This document shows positions 7,943 through 15,375 of a stretch of 64,000 nucleotides of DNA, piece after piece (the stretch's first letter is position 1; each line of letters starts with the position of its first letter). Made by a program: the position numbers and the translations under genes. The notes beneath the pieces are model-generated. The model was not told the origin of the DNA. It saw nothing but the letters and a program-made list of their open reading frames with translations, and made no database searches. The stretch lies in the NCBI GenBank assembly GCA_046728155.1, contig JBKPDY010000031.1, positions 1-64,000 on the forward strand, in the 5' to 3' direction. Origin of the DNA: CAWDLX01 sp046728155. GTDB lineage: Bacteria; Actinomycetota; Actinomycetes; Mycobacteriales; Micromonosporaceae.

Positions 7943-8718
7943 TCCGTCACGTCCTCCAAGCCGCCACGCCGCGCCAGACCTGCCGGTCCCCCCAGGCTGG
8001 CGACCGCCGCCACGCTGACGGTACTCCGCCTGCGCCGCGGCGCCGAGCCGACCACCTTATCAGGCAGGCGCCCGGCCAGAGCGGCGGCTACATTCGCGTA
8101 CGAGAACCGGTGCTCCGTGCACGGACCGTGCTCGGTCAACGCCTCGGAGTGCTCGTCCGTGACGTACCCCTTATGCTCAGCGAAACCGTACGCCGGGAAC
8201 TCGCCGTCCATCTCGACCATGATCCGGTCCCGAGTGACTTTGGCCAGGACGCTCGCAGCGGCCACGCAGGCGGCGACCTGATCACCTTTCCAGACGGCGA
8301 GGCCGGGAACACCCAGCCCGGAGACGCCGAATCCGTCGGTCAGCACGTACTGCGGCCGCGGATCCAGCGCGGCGAGAGCCCGCCGCATCCCGGATAGGTT
8401 GCACACATGCAACCCGCGCCGGTCCACCTCGTCCGCCGGGATCACGACCACGGCGTAGGCCAGCGCCCGCGCCACCACCTCCGCATAGACGCGCTCCCGG
8501 ACCGGCGGGGGAAGCAGCTTCGAGTCGTTGAGGTCGGGCACCTCCCCCCGGCGGTTGGCCGGAAGGATCGCGGCGGCCACCACCAGAGGACCGGCGCACG
8601 CGCCGCGCCCCGCTTCGTCGGCGCCGGCGACAAGGTCGAAACCACGACGCTGCAGTGCCCTCTCCAGCGCGTAGATACCGCCGTCGCGCCGGACCAGGGT
8701 TCGGGGAGGCAGCATCAC
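7939..8718 (-). CDS. rnhB: Ribonuclease HII
   Basis: This enzyme cleaves the RNA strand of RNA-DNA hybrids and removes single ribonucleotides from DNA. It has 259 residues, slightly longer than usual because of extensions at both ends. Catalytic acidic residues are Asp34-Glu35 in AGADEAGRGA, Asp128 in LTDGFGV, and Asp164 in AKVTRDRIM. The last motif is the RNase HII signature. The start ATG overlaps the NUDIX stop by four bases; a second ATG follows directly. The downstream partner is DUF2469. The C-terminal tail after residue 225 is poorly conserved and Arg/Gly rich. Confidence 0.96.
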   Translation of the reverse strand: MMLPPRTLVRRDGGIYALERALQRRGFDLVAGADEAGRGACAGPLVVAAAILPANRRGEVPDLNDSKLLPPPVRERVYAEVVARALAYAVVVIPADEVDRRGLHVCNLSGMRRALAALDPRPQYVLTDGFGVSGLGVPGLAVWKGDQVAACVAAASVLAKVTRDRIMVEMDGEFPAYGFAEHKGYVTDEHSEALTEHGPCTEHRFSYANVAAALAGRLPDKVVGSAPRRRRSTVSVAAVASLGGPAGLARRGGLEDVTE

Positions 8719-9194
8719 CCTCCCAGGATGCCGCGCACCAGTGCGGGCAGTTCGTCGGGGTAGAACAGCTCGCCACTGGCAACCAGATCATCGATGTGCC
8801 ACCACAGGTACCCGTCGATCGAGGCCTCCTCGATGGCGTTGAAACCGTCCGTACGCACTTGCCAGGATGGCACCCGCAGCGCGAAGAAATCCTGGACTTG
8901 CCGGTACGACTGGCCGTCGAACGGAAATTCGGTGACCTCCCGCCAGACCGGCTCGCCAAGGGCGGCCGGCTCAACCACGAGTCCGGTCTCCTCGGCCAGC
9001 TCGCGGGCGGCACCCTCGGCCGGCAACTCCCCCTCGTCCAGGCCGCCACCCACGGTGAACCAGTAGGAATGCCGGGGACGGGCCGGATCATGACCCCTGA
9101 GCAGGAGCAGCCGACCCGCCGCGTCGAGCAGGATCACCCGGGCGGCGCGACGCTCGATCGGATCGGGCGGGCTACCCGGGGTCGGGTATGTCAT
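8715..9194 (-). CDS. NUDIX hydrolase
   Basis: This 159-residue protein has a complete Nudix box starting GGGLDEGELPAEGA and continuing to RELAEETGL, matching Gx5Ex7REUXEEXGU. The N-terminal strand RVILLDAAGRLLLLRGHD is typical. Such proteins hydrolyse nucleoside diphosphates linked to another moiety; the substrate cannot be read from sequence. It overlaps the signal peptidase gene by 23 bases at its start and rnhB by four bases at its end, so it sits inside a coupled lepB-nudix-rnhB-DUF2469 operon. M. tuberculosis lacks it here. Confidence 0.92.
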   Translation of the reverse strand: MTYPTPGSPPDPIERRAARVILLDAAGRLLLLRGHDPARPRHSYWFTVGGGLDEGELPAEGAARELAEETGLVVEPAALGEPVWREVTEFPFDGQSYRQVQDFFALRVPSWQVRTDGFNAIEEASIDGYLWWHIDDLVASGELFYPDELPALVRGILGG

Positions 9195-9813
9195 CGAACG
9201 TGTCCGGCACGTTGAGCCAGTCCCACCGACCGACCGGCCAGAAGAGGACGAACGCGCGACCGATCACGGAGTCGATCGGGATGGTCGCCTCGATGAGGTC
9301 CTGGTTGTGCTGGGAGTACTCCGCACTGGAATCACCCGACCGGGCACGATGGTCGCCCATGAGCCAGAGCCGGTCAGGCGGCACGACGATGTCGAATGTG
9401 TGTTCGCTGGCCGGGTCCGGACGGCCGGCCGGGTCCCGGTAGAGGTACGGCTCGTCGAGCGCCTTTCCGTTGACGGTCAGCCGACCCCGGGAATCGCAGC
9501 ACACGACGTGGTCGCCGGGTACCCCGATCACCCGCTTGATGAAGTCCTTCTCGTTCGAGTCCGTCCGCCATTCAACCGGAGAGGTGAAGACGATCACCTC
9601 GCCGCGACGCGGGTCGCGGAAGTCATACACCAACTTGTTCACCAGCACCCTGTCGTCGATGACGAGCGTGTTCTCCATCGACTCGGACGGAATGAAGAAA
9701 GTCTGCAGCACGAAGGCCCGTACCAGGAGAGCGACGATGACCGCCACGCCCAGCAGAATCGGTAGCTCACGCCAGAAACTGCTGCGCGGCTTGGTGGACG
9801 GCTCGTCGATCAC
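9172..9813 (-). CDS. lepB: Signal peptidase I (second of two tandem copies)
   Basis: This membrane protease removes signal peptides on the outer face of the membrane. It has 213 residues from the chosen start. One N-terminal membrane helix covers about residues 18-36. The catalytic Ser45 is in IPSESMENTL and Lys93 in KDFIKRVIGVPGD, both intact. The open frame extends upstream, but the GTG at 9813 overlaps the first lepB stop in a GTGA junction, and upstream residues do not look like a SPase N-terminus. Tandem signal peptidases at this locus are known from Streptomyces. The substrate split between the two copies is unknown. Confidence 0.93.
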   Translation of the reverse strand: MIDEPSTKPRSSFWRELPILLGVAVIVALLVRAFVLQTFFIPSESMENTLVIDDRVLVNKLVYDFRDPRRGEVIVFTSPVEWRTDSNEKDFIKRVIGVPGDHVVCCDSRGRLTVNGKALDEPYLYRDPAGRPDPASEHTFDIVVPPDRLWLMGDHRARSGDSSAEYSQHNQDLIEATIPIDSVIGRAFVLFWPVGRWDWLNVPDTFDDIPDPG

Positions 9814-11303
9814 CTGCGAAGCGTACGCGATGCCGCTCGACGCCTTTGCCGGCTCCGCGCGGTTGCCCCCGCAGCGGCCAGCAGGGGCAGAGCGACCGGC
9901 ACAGCGCCAAGCGTCGCCGGCTCCACTGGCACTGTCCCAGGTGGACCAAGCGCGACAGGTCCTGGAATGTTGTTGAACGTATCCGGGATGCCCAGCCCGC
10001 CCCATCGGCCACTGGGCCACACGATGACGAATGCCTCACCGATGACGTGGTCGATGGGAATCGTGCCCTCGCATCGCGAGTCCTGCGAGACGATCCGGTG
10101 ATCACCCATCACGAACAGTTGTCCGGCCGGGACGAGCACCTCGTCGAAGTTACGTGACCGACAGACCTTCGGGTCGGCCGCCACGTCGAGCGGCGAGTTC
10201 TGGTGCACGTACGGTTCGTCCAGCGGCTGTCCGTTGACGAAGACGCGACCTTCGTTATCGCAGCAGGAGACCCGGTCGCCAGGTACCCCGATCACCCGCT
10301 TGATGAAGTCCTTCTCGCCCGGCCGGCTGATCCCGACCAGGTCGCCAAGACCGCCGGCGACCTTGCCGAAGAAGCCCGAGCTCGTGTCGGCGGGGTTCTC
10401 CGGCACCCAGTTGTCGGGACCCTTGAAGACGATCACCTCACCGCGGTGGGGCGAGCGCAGGTCGTAGATGACCTTGTTCACGAGGACGCGGTCGCCGACC
10501 TGAAGGGTGTCCTCCATCGATCCGGACGGGATGTAGAACGCCTGCACCAGAAATGACCGGATCAGCACGGCCATGCAGAAGGCCACCAGCAGCAACAGCG
10601 GGATCTCCTGCCAGAGCGGCATTCCCCGGCGGGAACGGCCGGGTGGTGCGTCGGGATCCTCATCCGTCCTACCCGTCCAGCGTCGCGTCCAGACCAGAGA
10701 CCGCGACGGGGACGGTGCTTCGGGCGGCGCCTCGACCTCCGGGGTACCGGTCTCCCCGTCGGCCCAGATCCGCCCGCCGAACGAACCCGTCCACGTGCCG
10801 CTCTCCCGCTCCTGCTCGTACGCCGAGACCCGCGCCGCCTGGTCGTAGGTAGGTCGTCCGAAGGCGGGCTGGTTGTGTACCGGACGGGTCAGCGACAACG
10901 CCTCGTACGTCGTCGGCTCCTCCCATCCGCTCTCGCCCCGGCCCGGCTCCGGCCAGCTGCCGTCCGTGCGGGTCCGCGCCGCCGAGCCTCCATCAAGGCC
11001 GCCGGCCTCATGCCGGCCGGCCTCAATCCGGCCGGCGTCGTGCTGGCCGGCGTCGTCGCGGACCTCGCTCGGACCGAGGTAGGACGCGACGCCCGACCCG
11101 ACGGTGCGGGTGTCATGGTCGATGTCGGGCGGATCGCTCAATGGCGGTGGGACATCGGTCCGCACGGCCCGGTAGCCCGGCGGTGGCGTCAACGGTCGCG
11201 ACGAAGCAGGCCAGTCGGAAGTGTCGCCGGTCTGGGTTGACCAGTGCTCGGAATAGTCGTGTGTGTCGCCGCGATCGTCGCGTTCGACTGCCTCGCCGTC
11301 CAT
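9810..11303 (-). CDS. lepB: Signal peptidase I with a long disordered N-terminal region
   Basis: This is a second, complete signal peptidase I, 497 residues long. Residues 1-228 are a low-complexity acidic, Pro/Gly/Asp/Glu-rich cytoplasmic region with short repeats (DAGRIEAGRHEAG). A membrane helix follows at about 231-253, then catalytic Ser262 in IPSGSMEDTL and Lys335 in KDFIKRVIGVPGD. The insert between the boxes is longer than in its neighbour. A C-terminal hydrophobic stretch (GAVPVALPLLAAAGA) and a basic tail suggest a second membrane helix. It lies downstream of rplS, as lepB does in M. tuberculosis. The very long N-terminus is unusual, but its start ATG is the only good one. Confidence 0.92.
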   Translation of the reverse strand: MDGEAVERDDRGDTHDYSEHWSTQTGDTSDWPASSRPLTPPPGYRAVRTDVPPPLSDPPDIDHDTRTVGSGVASYLGPSEVRDDAGQHDAGRIEAGRHEAGGLDGGSAARTRTDGSWPEPGRGESGWEEPTTYEALSLTRPVHNQPAFGRPTYDQAARVSAYEQERESGTWTGSFGGRIWADGETGTPEVEAPPEAPSPSRSLVWTRRWTGRTDEDPDAPPGRSRRGMPLWQEIPLLLLVAFCMAVLIRSFLVQAFYIPSGSMEDTLQVGDRVLVNKVIYDLRSPHRGEVIVFKGPDNWVPENPADTSSGFFGKVAGGLGDLVGISRPGEKDFIKRVIGVPGDRVSCCDNEGRVFVNGQPLDEPYVHQNSPLDVAADPKVCRSRNFDEVLVPAGQLFVMGDHRIVSQDSRCEGTIPIDHVIGEAFVIVWPSGRWGGLGIPDTFNNIPGPVALGPPGTVPVEPATLGAVPVALPLLAAAGATARSRQRRRAASRTLRR

Positions 11304-11389
11304 CGCGGGTCAGCCTAATTCCCGAGGTCCAACCGTGGAAACCGCTGGGGTCGAGCGGACTGGTCGGATCCGGCGGGTCAGGCCAGGGC

Positions 11390-11749
11390 TCAGGCCGACG
11401 CGACCTTCTCCCGCTTCTCCTTGATCTTGGCTTTCTTGCCCCGGAGTTCGCGCAGGTAATAGAGCTTCGCCCGGCGTACATCGCCCCTGGTCACGATCTC
11501 GATACGGTCCAGCGAGGGGCTGTTGAGCGGGTACGTCCGCTCCACCCCTACACCGAAGCTCACCTTCCGGACGGTGAAGGTCTCACGGATCCCGCTGCCC
11601 TGACGACGGATGACCACGCCCTGGAAAATCTGGATACGGGACCGGTTGCCCTCGACCACGCGGGCGTGGACCTTGACGGTGTCGCCGGCCCGGAATACCG
11701 GCAGATCGGTCCGCATCGACTGGGCATCCAGTGCGTCCAGCGTGTTCAT
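11390..11749 (-). CDS. rplS: Ribosomal protein L19
   Basis: This is the 50S subunit protein L19, located at the 30S-50S interface. It has 119 residues from the chosen start. The sequence MNTLDALDAQSMRTDLP and the core VRKVSFGVGVERTYPLNSP are diagnostic. The open frame reaches 11770, but GAGGAAG lies 5 bases before the ATG at 11749, which also matches family N-termini, so the extra seven residues are rejected. A perfect 20-nt palindrome lies just upstream in the leader. The gene is separated by about 400 bases from trmD, which is further than in many actinomycetes. Confidence 0.97.
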   Translation of the reverse strand: MNTLDALDAQSMRTDLPVFRAGDTVKVHARVVEGNRSRIQIFQGVVIRRQGSGIRETFTVRKVSFGVGVERTYPLNSPSLDRIEIVTRGDVRRAKLYYLRELRGKKAKIKEKREKVASA

Positions 11750-11771
11750 CGGTGCTTCCTCGTGGCTCACG

Positions 11772-11791
11772 GCACGCCCGCGCGGGCGTGC
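11772..11791 (-). promoter_or_regulatory. Perfect 20-nt palindrome in the rplS leader
   Basis: The sequence GCACGCCCGCGCGGGCGTGC is its own reverse complement, 22 bases before the rplS start and upstream of its SD. No T-run follows on the minus strand, so a simple terminator is unlikely. It could be a protein-binding operator or an RNA hairpin in the L19 leader. This is inference from symmetry. Confidence 0.4.
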
Positions 11792-11938
11792 GTCTGATGG
11801 GCTCGGCGGTTTCGGCGGTACCCGCGCACGCGGCGCGCGCCGGTGCGTGCGGCAGCCCTCCGACTATGCCATATCGGTCCCGCCGACCGGAAATCAGCGA
11901 CGGCATTCCCCGCCGGCTGCGGTGCCGGTCGGCATCGT

Positions 11939-11972
11939 ATCCGCATGCTGGGAATCCGCTATCCGCATGCTG
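11939..11972. repeat. Two direct 12-bp repeats
   Basis: ATCCGCATGCTG occurs at 11939-11950 and again at 11961-11972, separated by 10 bases. GCATGC within it is itself palindromic. It could be a double operator half-site or a chance duplication. Confidence 0.4.
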
Positions 11973-12162
11973 AAAATCGACTCAAGATCGCCGTGATGGC
12001 ACCCAAAGCGCCACCACCCGTCGTTTCCGGTATTGGAATACCGATCTTCACCCGGTCATCCCAGAACGTGAGATTGACATACCGTTCGCGCCGCCCGGCC
12101 ACATTCGTGCGGGCACCATTCGTGCCGGGCCAGCGTTCGTACGGAGAGCGTGCCCGGCTCAC
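11959..12162 (-). CDS. Possible small protein overlapping the trmD stop
   Basis: A GTG at 12162 overlaps the trmD stop (GTGA), the coupling style used across this region. It opens a 67-residue frame. The first 25 residues are Arg/Gly rich and unconvincing. The second half (YVNLTFWDDRVKIGIPIPE, then a short hydrophobic helix) looks like a real fold with alternating hydrophobics. Codon use is richer in A/T at third positions than the neighbours, which argues for a remnant or no gene. I do not recognise a family. Confidence 0.25.
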   Translation of the reverse strand: MSRARSPYERWPGTNGARTNVAGRRERYVNLTFWDDRVKIGIPIPETTGGGALGAITAILSRFSACG

Positions 12163-12899
12163 TCCTGCGTCCAGCCGGACAGGGCAGCCTTGTCCTCGTC
12201 GTCCAGCCGGTGGGCGACGGCGGCAAGCAGGTCGGGCCGGCGGGCGGCGGTACGCCGAAGTGACTGGTCGCGGTGCCAGCGGGCGATCCGGGCGTGATCA
12301 CCCGACCGCAGCACCTCCGGAACCGACAGTCCGCGCCACTCGGCCGGCTTGGTGTAGACCGGGGCCTCCAGCAGACCATCAGCGTGCGACTCCGCCACCA
12401 GCGACCGGGCGTTGCCGAGGACGCCGGGCAGGAGCCGGACCGCGGCCTCGATGATCACGAGTACGGCCACTTCTCCGCCGAAGAGCACATAGTCGCCGAT
12501 GGAGACTTCGCTCACCCGCGCGCGACGGGCCGCGTGCTCGAGGACCCGTTGGTCGATGCCCTCGTACCGGCCGCAGACGAAGACGAGATGCCGCTCAGCG
12601 GCGAGGTCCTGTGCGGTCGCCTGGGTGAAGAGCTCCCCGGCGGGAGTGGGTACAACCACCCGGGCCCCGGGTGATCGGAGCAGGGCATCGAAGGCTTCGC
12701 CCCACGGCTCGGGCCGCATCACCATGCCGGGCCCACCGCCGTACGGGGTGTCATCGACGGTCCGGTGCACGTCATGGGTCCAGGTGCGCAGGTCGTGGAT
12801 GGCGAGGTCGATCAGGCCGCCGGCGCGCGCTCGCCCGATCAACGCGAGGTCCAGCGGCGCGAGGTACTCGGGAAAGATCGTCACGATATCGACACGCAT
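12159..12899 (-). CDS. trmD: tRNA (guanine-N1-)-methyltransferase
   Basis: This SPOUT methyltransferase makes m1G37 in tRNAs and prevents frameshifting. It has 246 residues. N-terminal MRVDIVTIFPEYLAPLDLALIG, the substrate loop DDTPYGGGPGMVMRPEP, and the trefoil-knot segments FVCGRYEGIDQRV and VSIGDYVLFGGEVAVL are all present. The open frame starts with TTG at 12902, but the next codon is ATG (12899) and is preferred. It lies 9 bases after the rimM stop and belongs to the rpsP-khpA-rimM-trmD unit. The C-terminal helical domain is complete. Confidence 0.97.
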   Translation of the reverse strand: MRVDIVTIFPEYLAPLDLALIGRARAGGLIDLAIHDLRTWTHDVHRTVDDTPYGGGPGMVMRPEPWGEAFDALLRSPGARVVVPTPAGELFTQATAQDLAAERHLVFVCGRYEGIDQRVLEHAARRARVSEVSIGDYVLFGGEVAVLVIIEAAVRLLPGVLGNARSLVAESHADGLLEAPVYTKPAEWRGLSVPEVLRSGDHARIARWHRDQSLRRTAARRPDLLAAVAHRLDDEDKAALSGWTQE

Positions 12900-12908
12900 C
12901 AAAGCCGC

Positions 12909-13418
12909 CTAGAGGTCGAAGATGCCATCCGGCGGGGTGAGGACGATCCGCCCACGCGGCAGATCCACCTCCGGCACCATCGCCGTGACGAAGGGAACCA
13001 TGCCGGTGCGGCCGTCGGCGAGCCGGATGACCAGGAGCTCACTCGCCGGAGCGTGCTCGATCCGGACGACCTCGCCGATCGGCTCGCCCCCGGGGGTTTG
13101 CGCCCGTAGACCGACGAGCTGGTAGTCGTGAAACTCCTCGGGATCGGCCGGCGGCGGCACGGCCTCACTGTCGACGCAGAGGAGCACTCCGCGCAGGCGC
13201 TCCGCGACCTCCCGGTCGGCCACTCCTTCGAACGTGACCAACAGCCGGCCCTGGTGCGGACGTACCGACTCCACCGTCAGCGGCCCGGCCTGTGCCGGCT
13301 CGGTCGCAAGGATGGACCCGACGGCGTAGCGCAGCTCCGGCTCATCAGTCCGGACGTTGACCACGAGTTCGCCTCGAACGCCGTGGGGCCGGACAATCTG
13401 CCCGACGACCAGCTGCAT
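12909..13418 (-). CDS. rimM: Ribosome maturation factor RimM
   Basis: This is the 16S rRNA processing factor that binds S19 and helps mature the 30S head. It has 169 residues. The N-terminal beta-barrel begins VGQIVRPHGVRGELVV, the standard RimM start, and the C-terminal PRC-barrel begins near the segment HDYQLVGL. The gene stands 3 bases after the khpA stop and 9 before trmD, so one message is likely. Length is normal for the family. Confidence 0.96.
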   Translation of the reverse strand: MQLVVGQIVRPHGVRGELVVNVRTDEPELRYAVGSILATEPAQAGPLTVESVRPHQGRLLVTFEGVADREVAERLRGVLLCVDSEAVPPPADPEEFHDYQLVGLRAQTPGGEPIGEVVRIEHAPASELLVIRLADGRTGMVPFVTAMVPEVDLPRGRIVLTPPDGIFDL

Positions 13419-13421
13419 GGG

Positions 13422-13682
13422 TCAGTAAGCGTCGACGATGTTGACCCGTACCCCTCGACCGCCGACCGAGGTGATCACCTGACGCAGGGCCTTGGCGGTG
13501 CGCCCGCCGCGGCCGATCACCGTACCCAGATCGTCCGGGTGCACCCGCACCTCGAGCTGCTGGCCGCGGCGATTGTCGATCATGCGCACCCGGACATCGT
13601 CCGGGTGCTCGACGATGCCCTTGACCAGGTGCTCGAGAACGGGACGCAGCGAGCTGTCAGCCTTGCGCGTCGGCGCCGGCAT
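13422..13682 (-). CDS. khpA: KH-domain RNA-binding protein KhpA
   Basis: This small 86-residue protein has a single KH domain with the GxxG loop in VIGRGGRTAKALRQV. Homologues (KhpA, formerly YlqC; Rv2908c) bind RNA with KhpB and influence cell length in Gram-positive bacteria. The start overlaps the rpsP end by 26 bases and is an ATG. The gene always lies between rpsP and rimM in actinomycetes. It probably acts in ribosome maturation or small RNA binding; the exact role here is inferred. Confidence 0.94.
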   Translation of the reverse strand: MPAPTRKADSSLRPVLEHLVKGIVEHPDDVRVRMIDNRRGQQLEVRVHPDDLGTVIGRGGRTAKALRQVITSVGGRGVRVNIVDAY

Positions 13683-14196
13683 CCGGATTCTCCTCCGCGG
13701 CGGCGGACGACTCGGCGGCCGTCTCAGCCTGCGTCTCCTCGGCGGCTGCCGCCTCAGCCGGCGCGTCCCTGGCCGGCCCGGCCTCGCTCGCCTTGGGCGC
13801 TGTCTTGGTGGCCTTGGCGGCCTTCTTCGGTTTCGCCTCGGCCTCGGCCAGACCGGCGGCAGCCTTGGCCTCGGCCTCGTACGCCGCCGTCCTCGAGGCC
13901 CGCTGCGGGGCGACCTTCAGCGGCTCGGTCGGGGCCGGCAGCCCTTTGAACTTCTGCCAGTCACCGGTCTTGCCGAGGATTGCCACCACGGGCTCGCTGG
14001 GCTGGGCGCCAACGGAGAGCCAGTGCTGGACCCGCTCGGAGTTCACCTCGATGCGCGAGGGCTCCTCCTTCGGGTGGTATAGACCGACATACTCGATCGC
14101 CCGGCCGTCGCGCTTGGTGCGCGAGTCGGCGACGACGATGCGGTACTGCGGGTTGCGGATCTTTCCCATCCGCAGAAGCCGGATTCGAACGGCCAC
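13657..14196 (-). CDS. rpsP: Ribosomal protein S16 with an extended Ala-rich tail
   Basis: This is the 30S protein S16, 179 residues long where E. coli has about 80. The core is VRIRLLRMGKIRNPQYRIVV with the conserved YHPKEEPS segment. From about residue 105 there is a tail of Ala, Lys and Glu typical of actinobacterial S16, likely disordered. The GTG start follows AGGAG at about 10 bases. It heads the rpsP-khpA-rimM-trmD unit. The 26-base overlap with khpA lies in the tail coding part. Confidence 0.96.
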   Translation of the reverse strand: MAVRIRLLRMGKIRNPQYRIVVADSRTKRDGRAIEYVGLYHPKEEPSRIEVNSERVQHWLSVGAQPSEPVVAILGKTGDWQKFKGLPAPTEPLKVAPQRASRTAAYEAEAKAAAGLAEAEAKPKKAAKATKTAPKASEAGPARDAPAEAAAAEETQAETAAESSAAAEENPDAGADAQG

Positions 14197-14574
14197 TGTC
14201 TGCTCGCTCCTGAGTCGATGAGGCGAACCGGCTGGCCGGCACCGTGGGGTTAGTGTGGCCCGCTGCTCTGTGTGTCTGACGGTTCTGTGAGTACTGAGGG
14301 CGGCCGAGACGCGCCCGGGTTAGAGGGCGCGGCACGCGCATCGGATGCCGCACTGCATTCTGCCAGATCGGACCGCCCGGCTACGAATCCACCCGGTGAC
14401 CGGCGTCCGACCGGGTGACGAGGCCATGTCAGCCCGGCTCGCGCCGGCTCGCGATCGCGCGGCCGCGGTCGGCGCGTCGTGCGGGTTCCGGCCGCCGCCG
14501 TCGGACGACGTTCAAGAAACTGACCCGCCCGCCTCGAAAGTAGCGGCGCAGCAGAACCTCCCCGGGCGCGAAGC
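14197..14574. other. Intergenic stretch upstream of rpsP
   Basis: These 378 bases lie between DUF402 and rpsP and must hold the promoter of the ribosomal unit on the minus strand. A hairpin with arms CACCCGGT and ACCGGGTG (14390-14417, loop 12) lies 158 bases beyond the DUF402 stop. It lacks a T-run, so it is only a weak terminator candidate. No other gene, RNA or strong -10/-35 pair was recognised. Confidence 0.4.
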
Positions 14575-15375
14575 TCACGCGTCCGCCCGCTGGCGGGGAC
14601 GGTCCCAACCGGCTGGCAGTTCCGTCGGAACCGTCCACTGTGGATCGGGGCTGAAGTCGGTATGCGTACCGTCGAACGGGAAGACCCCGGCCTCGATCAG
14701 ACCGACGATCCGCTTGCCCTCGGTCCAGACCGGTTCGGGATCGTCCACCCAGTACACCTCGGGGTGGGCGAGATGGTATTCGAACTCGTCGACGTCCTTC
14801 CACCGCCAGCTCCGGTCCGGAGCCACGACGATGTCGAGATCGTGGTCGATCGTGTCGATGCCGGCCGCCTCGCCGTCGTCCCAGCGAACGGCGGGGTCCT
14901 CGAGGTTGACGTACCACGAGCCGAATTGGCCGTCGGGAGCGAAGAAGAACCACACCGAGTACGCCCCATCGCGCGGATGAAACATCAGGGTGTCGCCGGC
15001 CCACGCCTTATCGATCAGCGTTTTGGGGGTCCTTCCCCAGTCGCCGAACGGGATCTGGCGAAACGGTCGCCCGTCGGCGGCCGCGATGTCCCGATAGGTC
15101 GAGCCGGCCGCCACCCATAGCCACAAACCGCGCTCGTCGTCGGCGGCCACATGCCCGACCCAGACCCGCCCGAGCAGGTCGTCGCGCTGGAACTGCCGGC
15201 GCAGTACGACCCGTCCGGGCGACCACGGCTTTTGCCGGGAGCCGCGAGCAGGGTGCGGTGCTCCCTGACGCTCGCTCCTCGCGCTCGCTCGATTCAGTAC
15301 GACCTCGCCAGATAGGCGACGAGACCCTTCTCGTCCTCCGAATCGGGGACCGAACCGTCCTTGCGGATGAGGCAC
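14575..15375 (-). CDS. DUF402 domain protein (start uncertain)
   Basis: The DUF402 fold spans about 210 residues. It has the hallmark GRVVLRRQFQRDD start, the substrate-side segment YSVWFFFAPDGQFGSWYVN, DHDLDIVVAPD and the acidic YHLAHPE region. Related proteins are RNA-binding or nucleoside phosphatases of the FomD type; the role here is unknown. There is no ATG, GTG or TTG in frame between the proS stop (15294) and the domain start at about 15210. The nearest in-frame start is a GTG at 15375, inside proS. A CTG start, a base error, or an 81-base overlap are the options. The intervening bases belong to a GC-rich repeat family seen elsewhere. Confidence 0.7.
   Translation of the reverse strand: MPHPQGRFGPRFGGREGSRRLSGEVVLNRASARSERQGAPHPARGSRQKPWSPGRVVLRRQFQRDDLLGRVWVGHVAADDERGLWLWVAAGSTYRDIAAADGRPFRQIPFGDWGRTPKTLIDKAWAGDTLMFHPRDGAYSVWFFFAPDGQFGSWYVNLEDPAVRWDDGEAAGIDTIDHDLDIVVAPDRSWRWKDVDEFEYHLAHPEVYWVDDPEPVWTEGKRIVGLIEAGVFPFDGTHTDFSPDPQWTVPTELPAGWDRPRQRADA
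15258..15296. repeat. GC-rich CGCTCGCT-type intergenic repeat
   Basis: The stretch contains GACGCTCGCTCCTCGCGCTC and ends at the proS stop. It shares its CGCTCGCT units with the repeats at 38696, 52719 and 56212. It is short, so membership in the same family is tentative. Confidence 0.35.

Larger units (their letters stand above)
11750..12158. other. Intergenic stretch between rplS and trmD
   Basis: This 409-base gap is richer in A and T than its surroundings. It holds a perfect palindrome close to rplS, two 12-bp direct repeats, and a possible small open frame that starts on the trmD stop. M. tuberculosis has the lipoprotein gene lppW here; nothing like it is visible. Confidence 0.5.
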
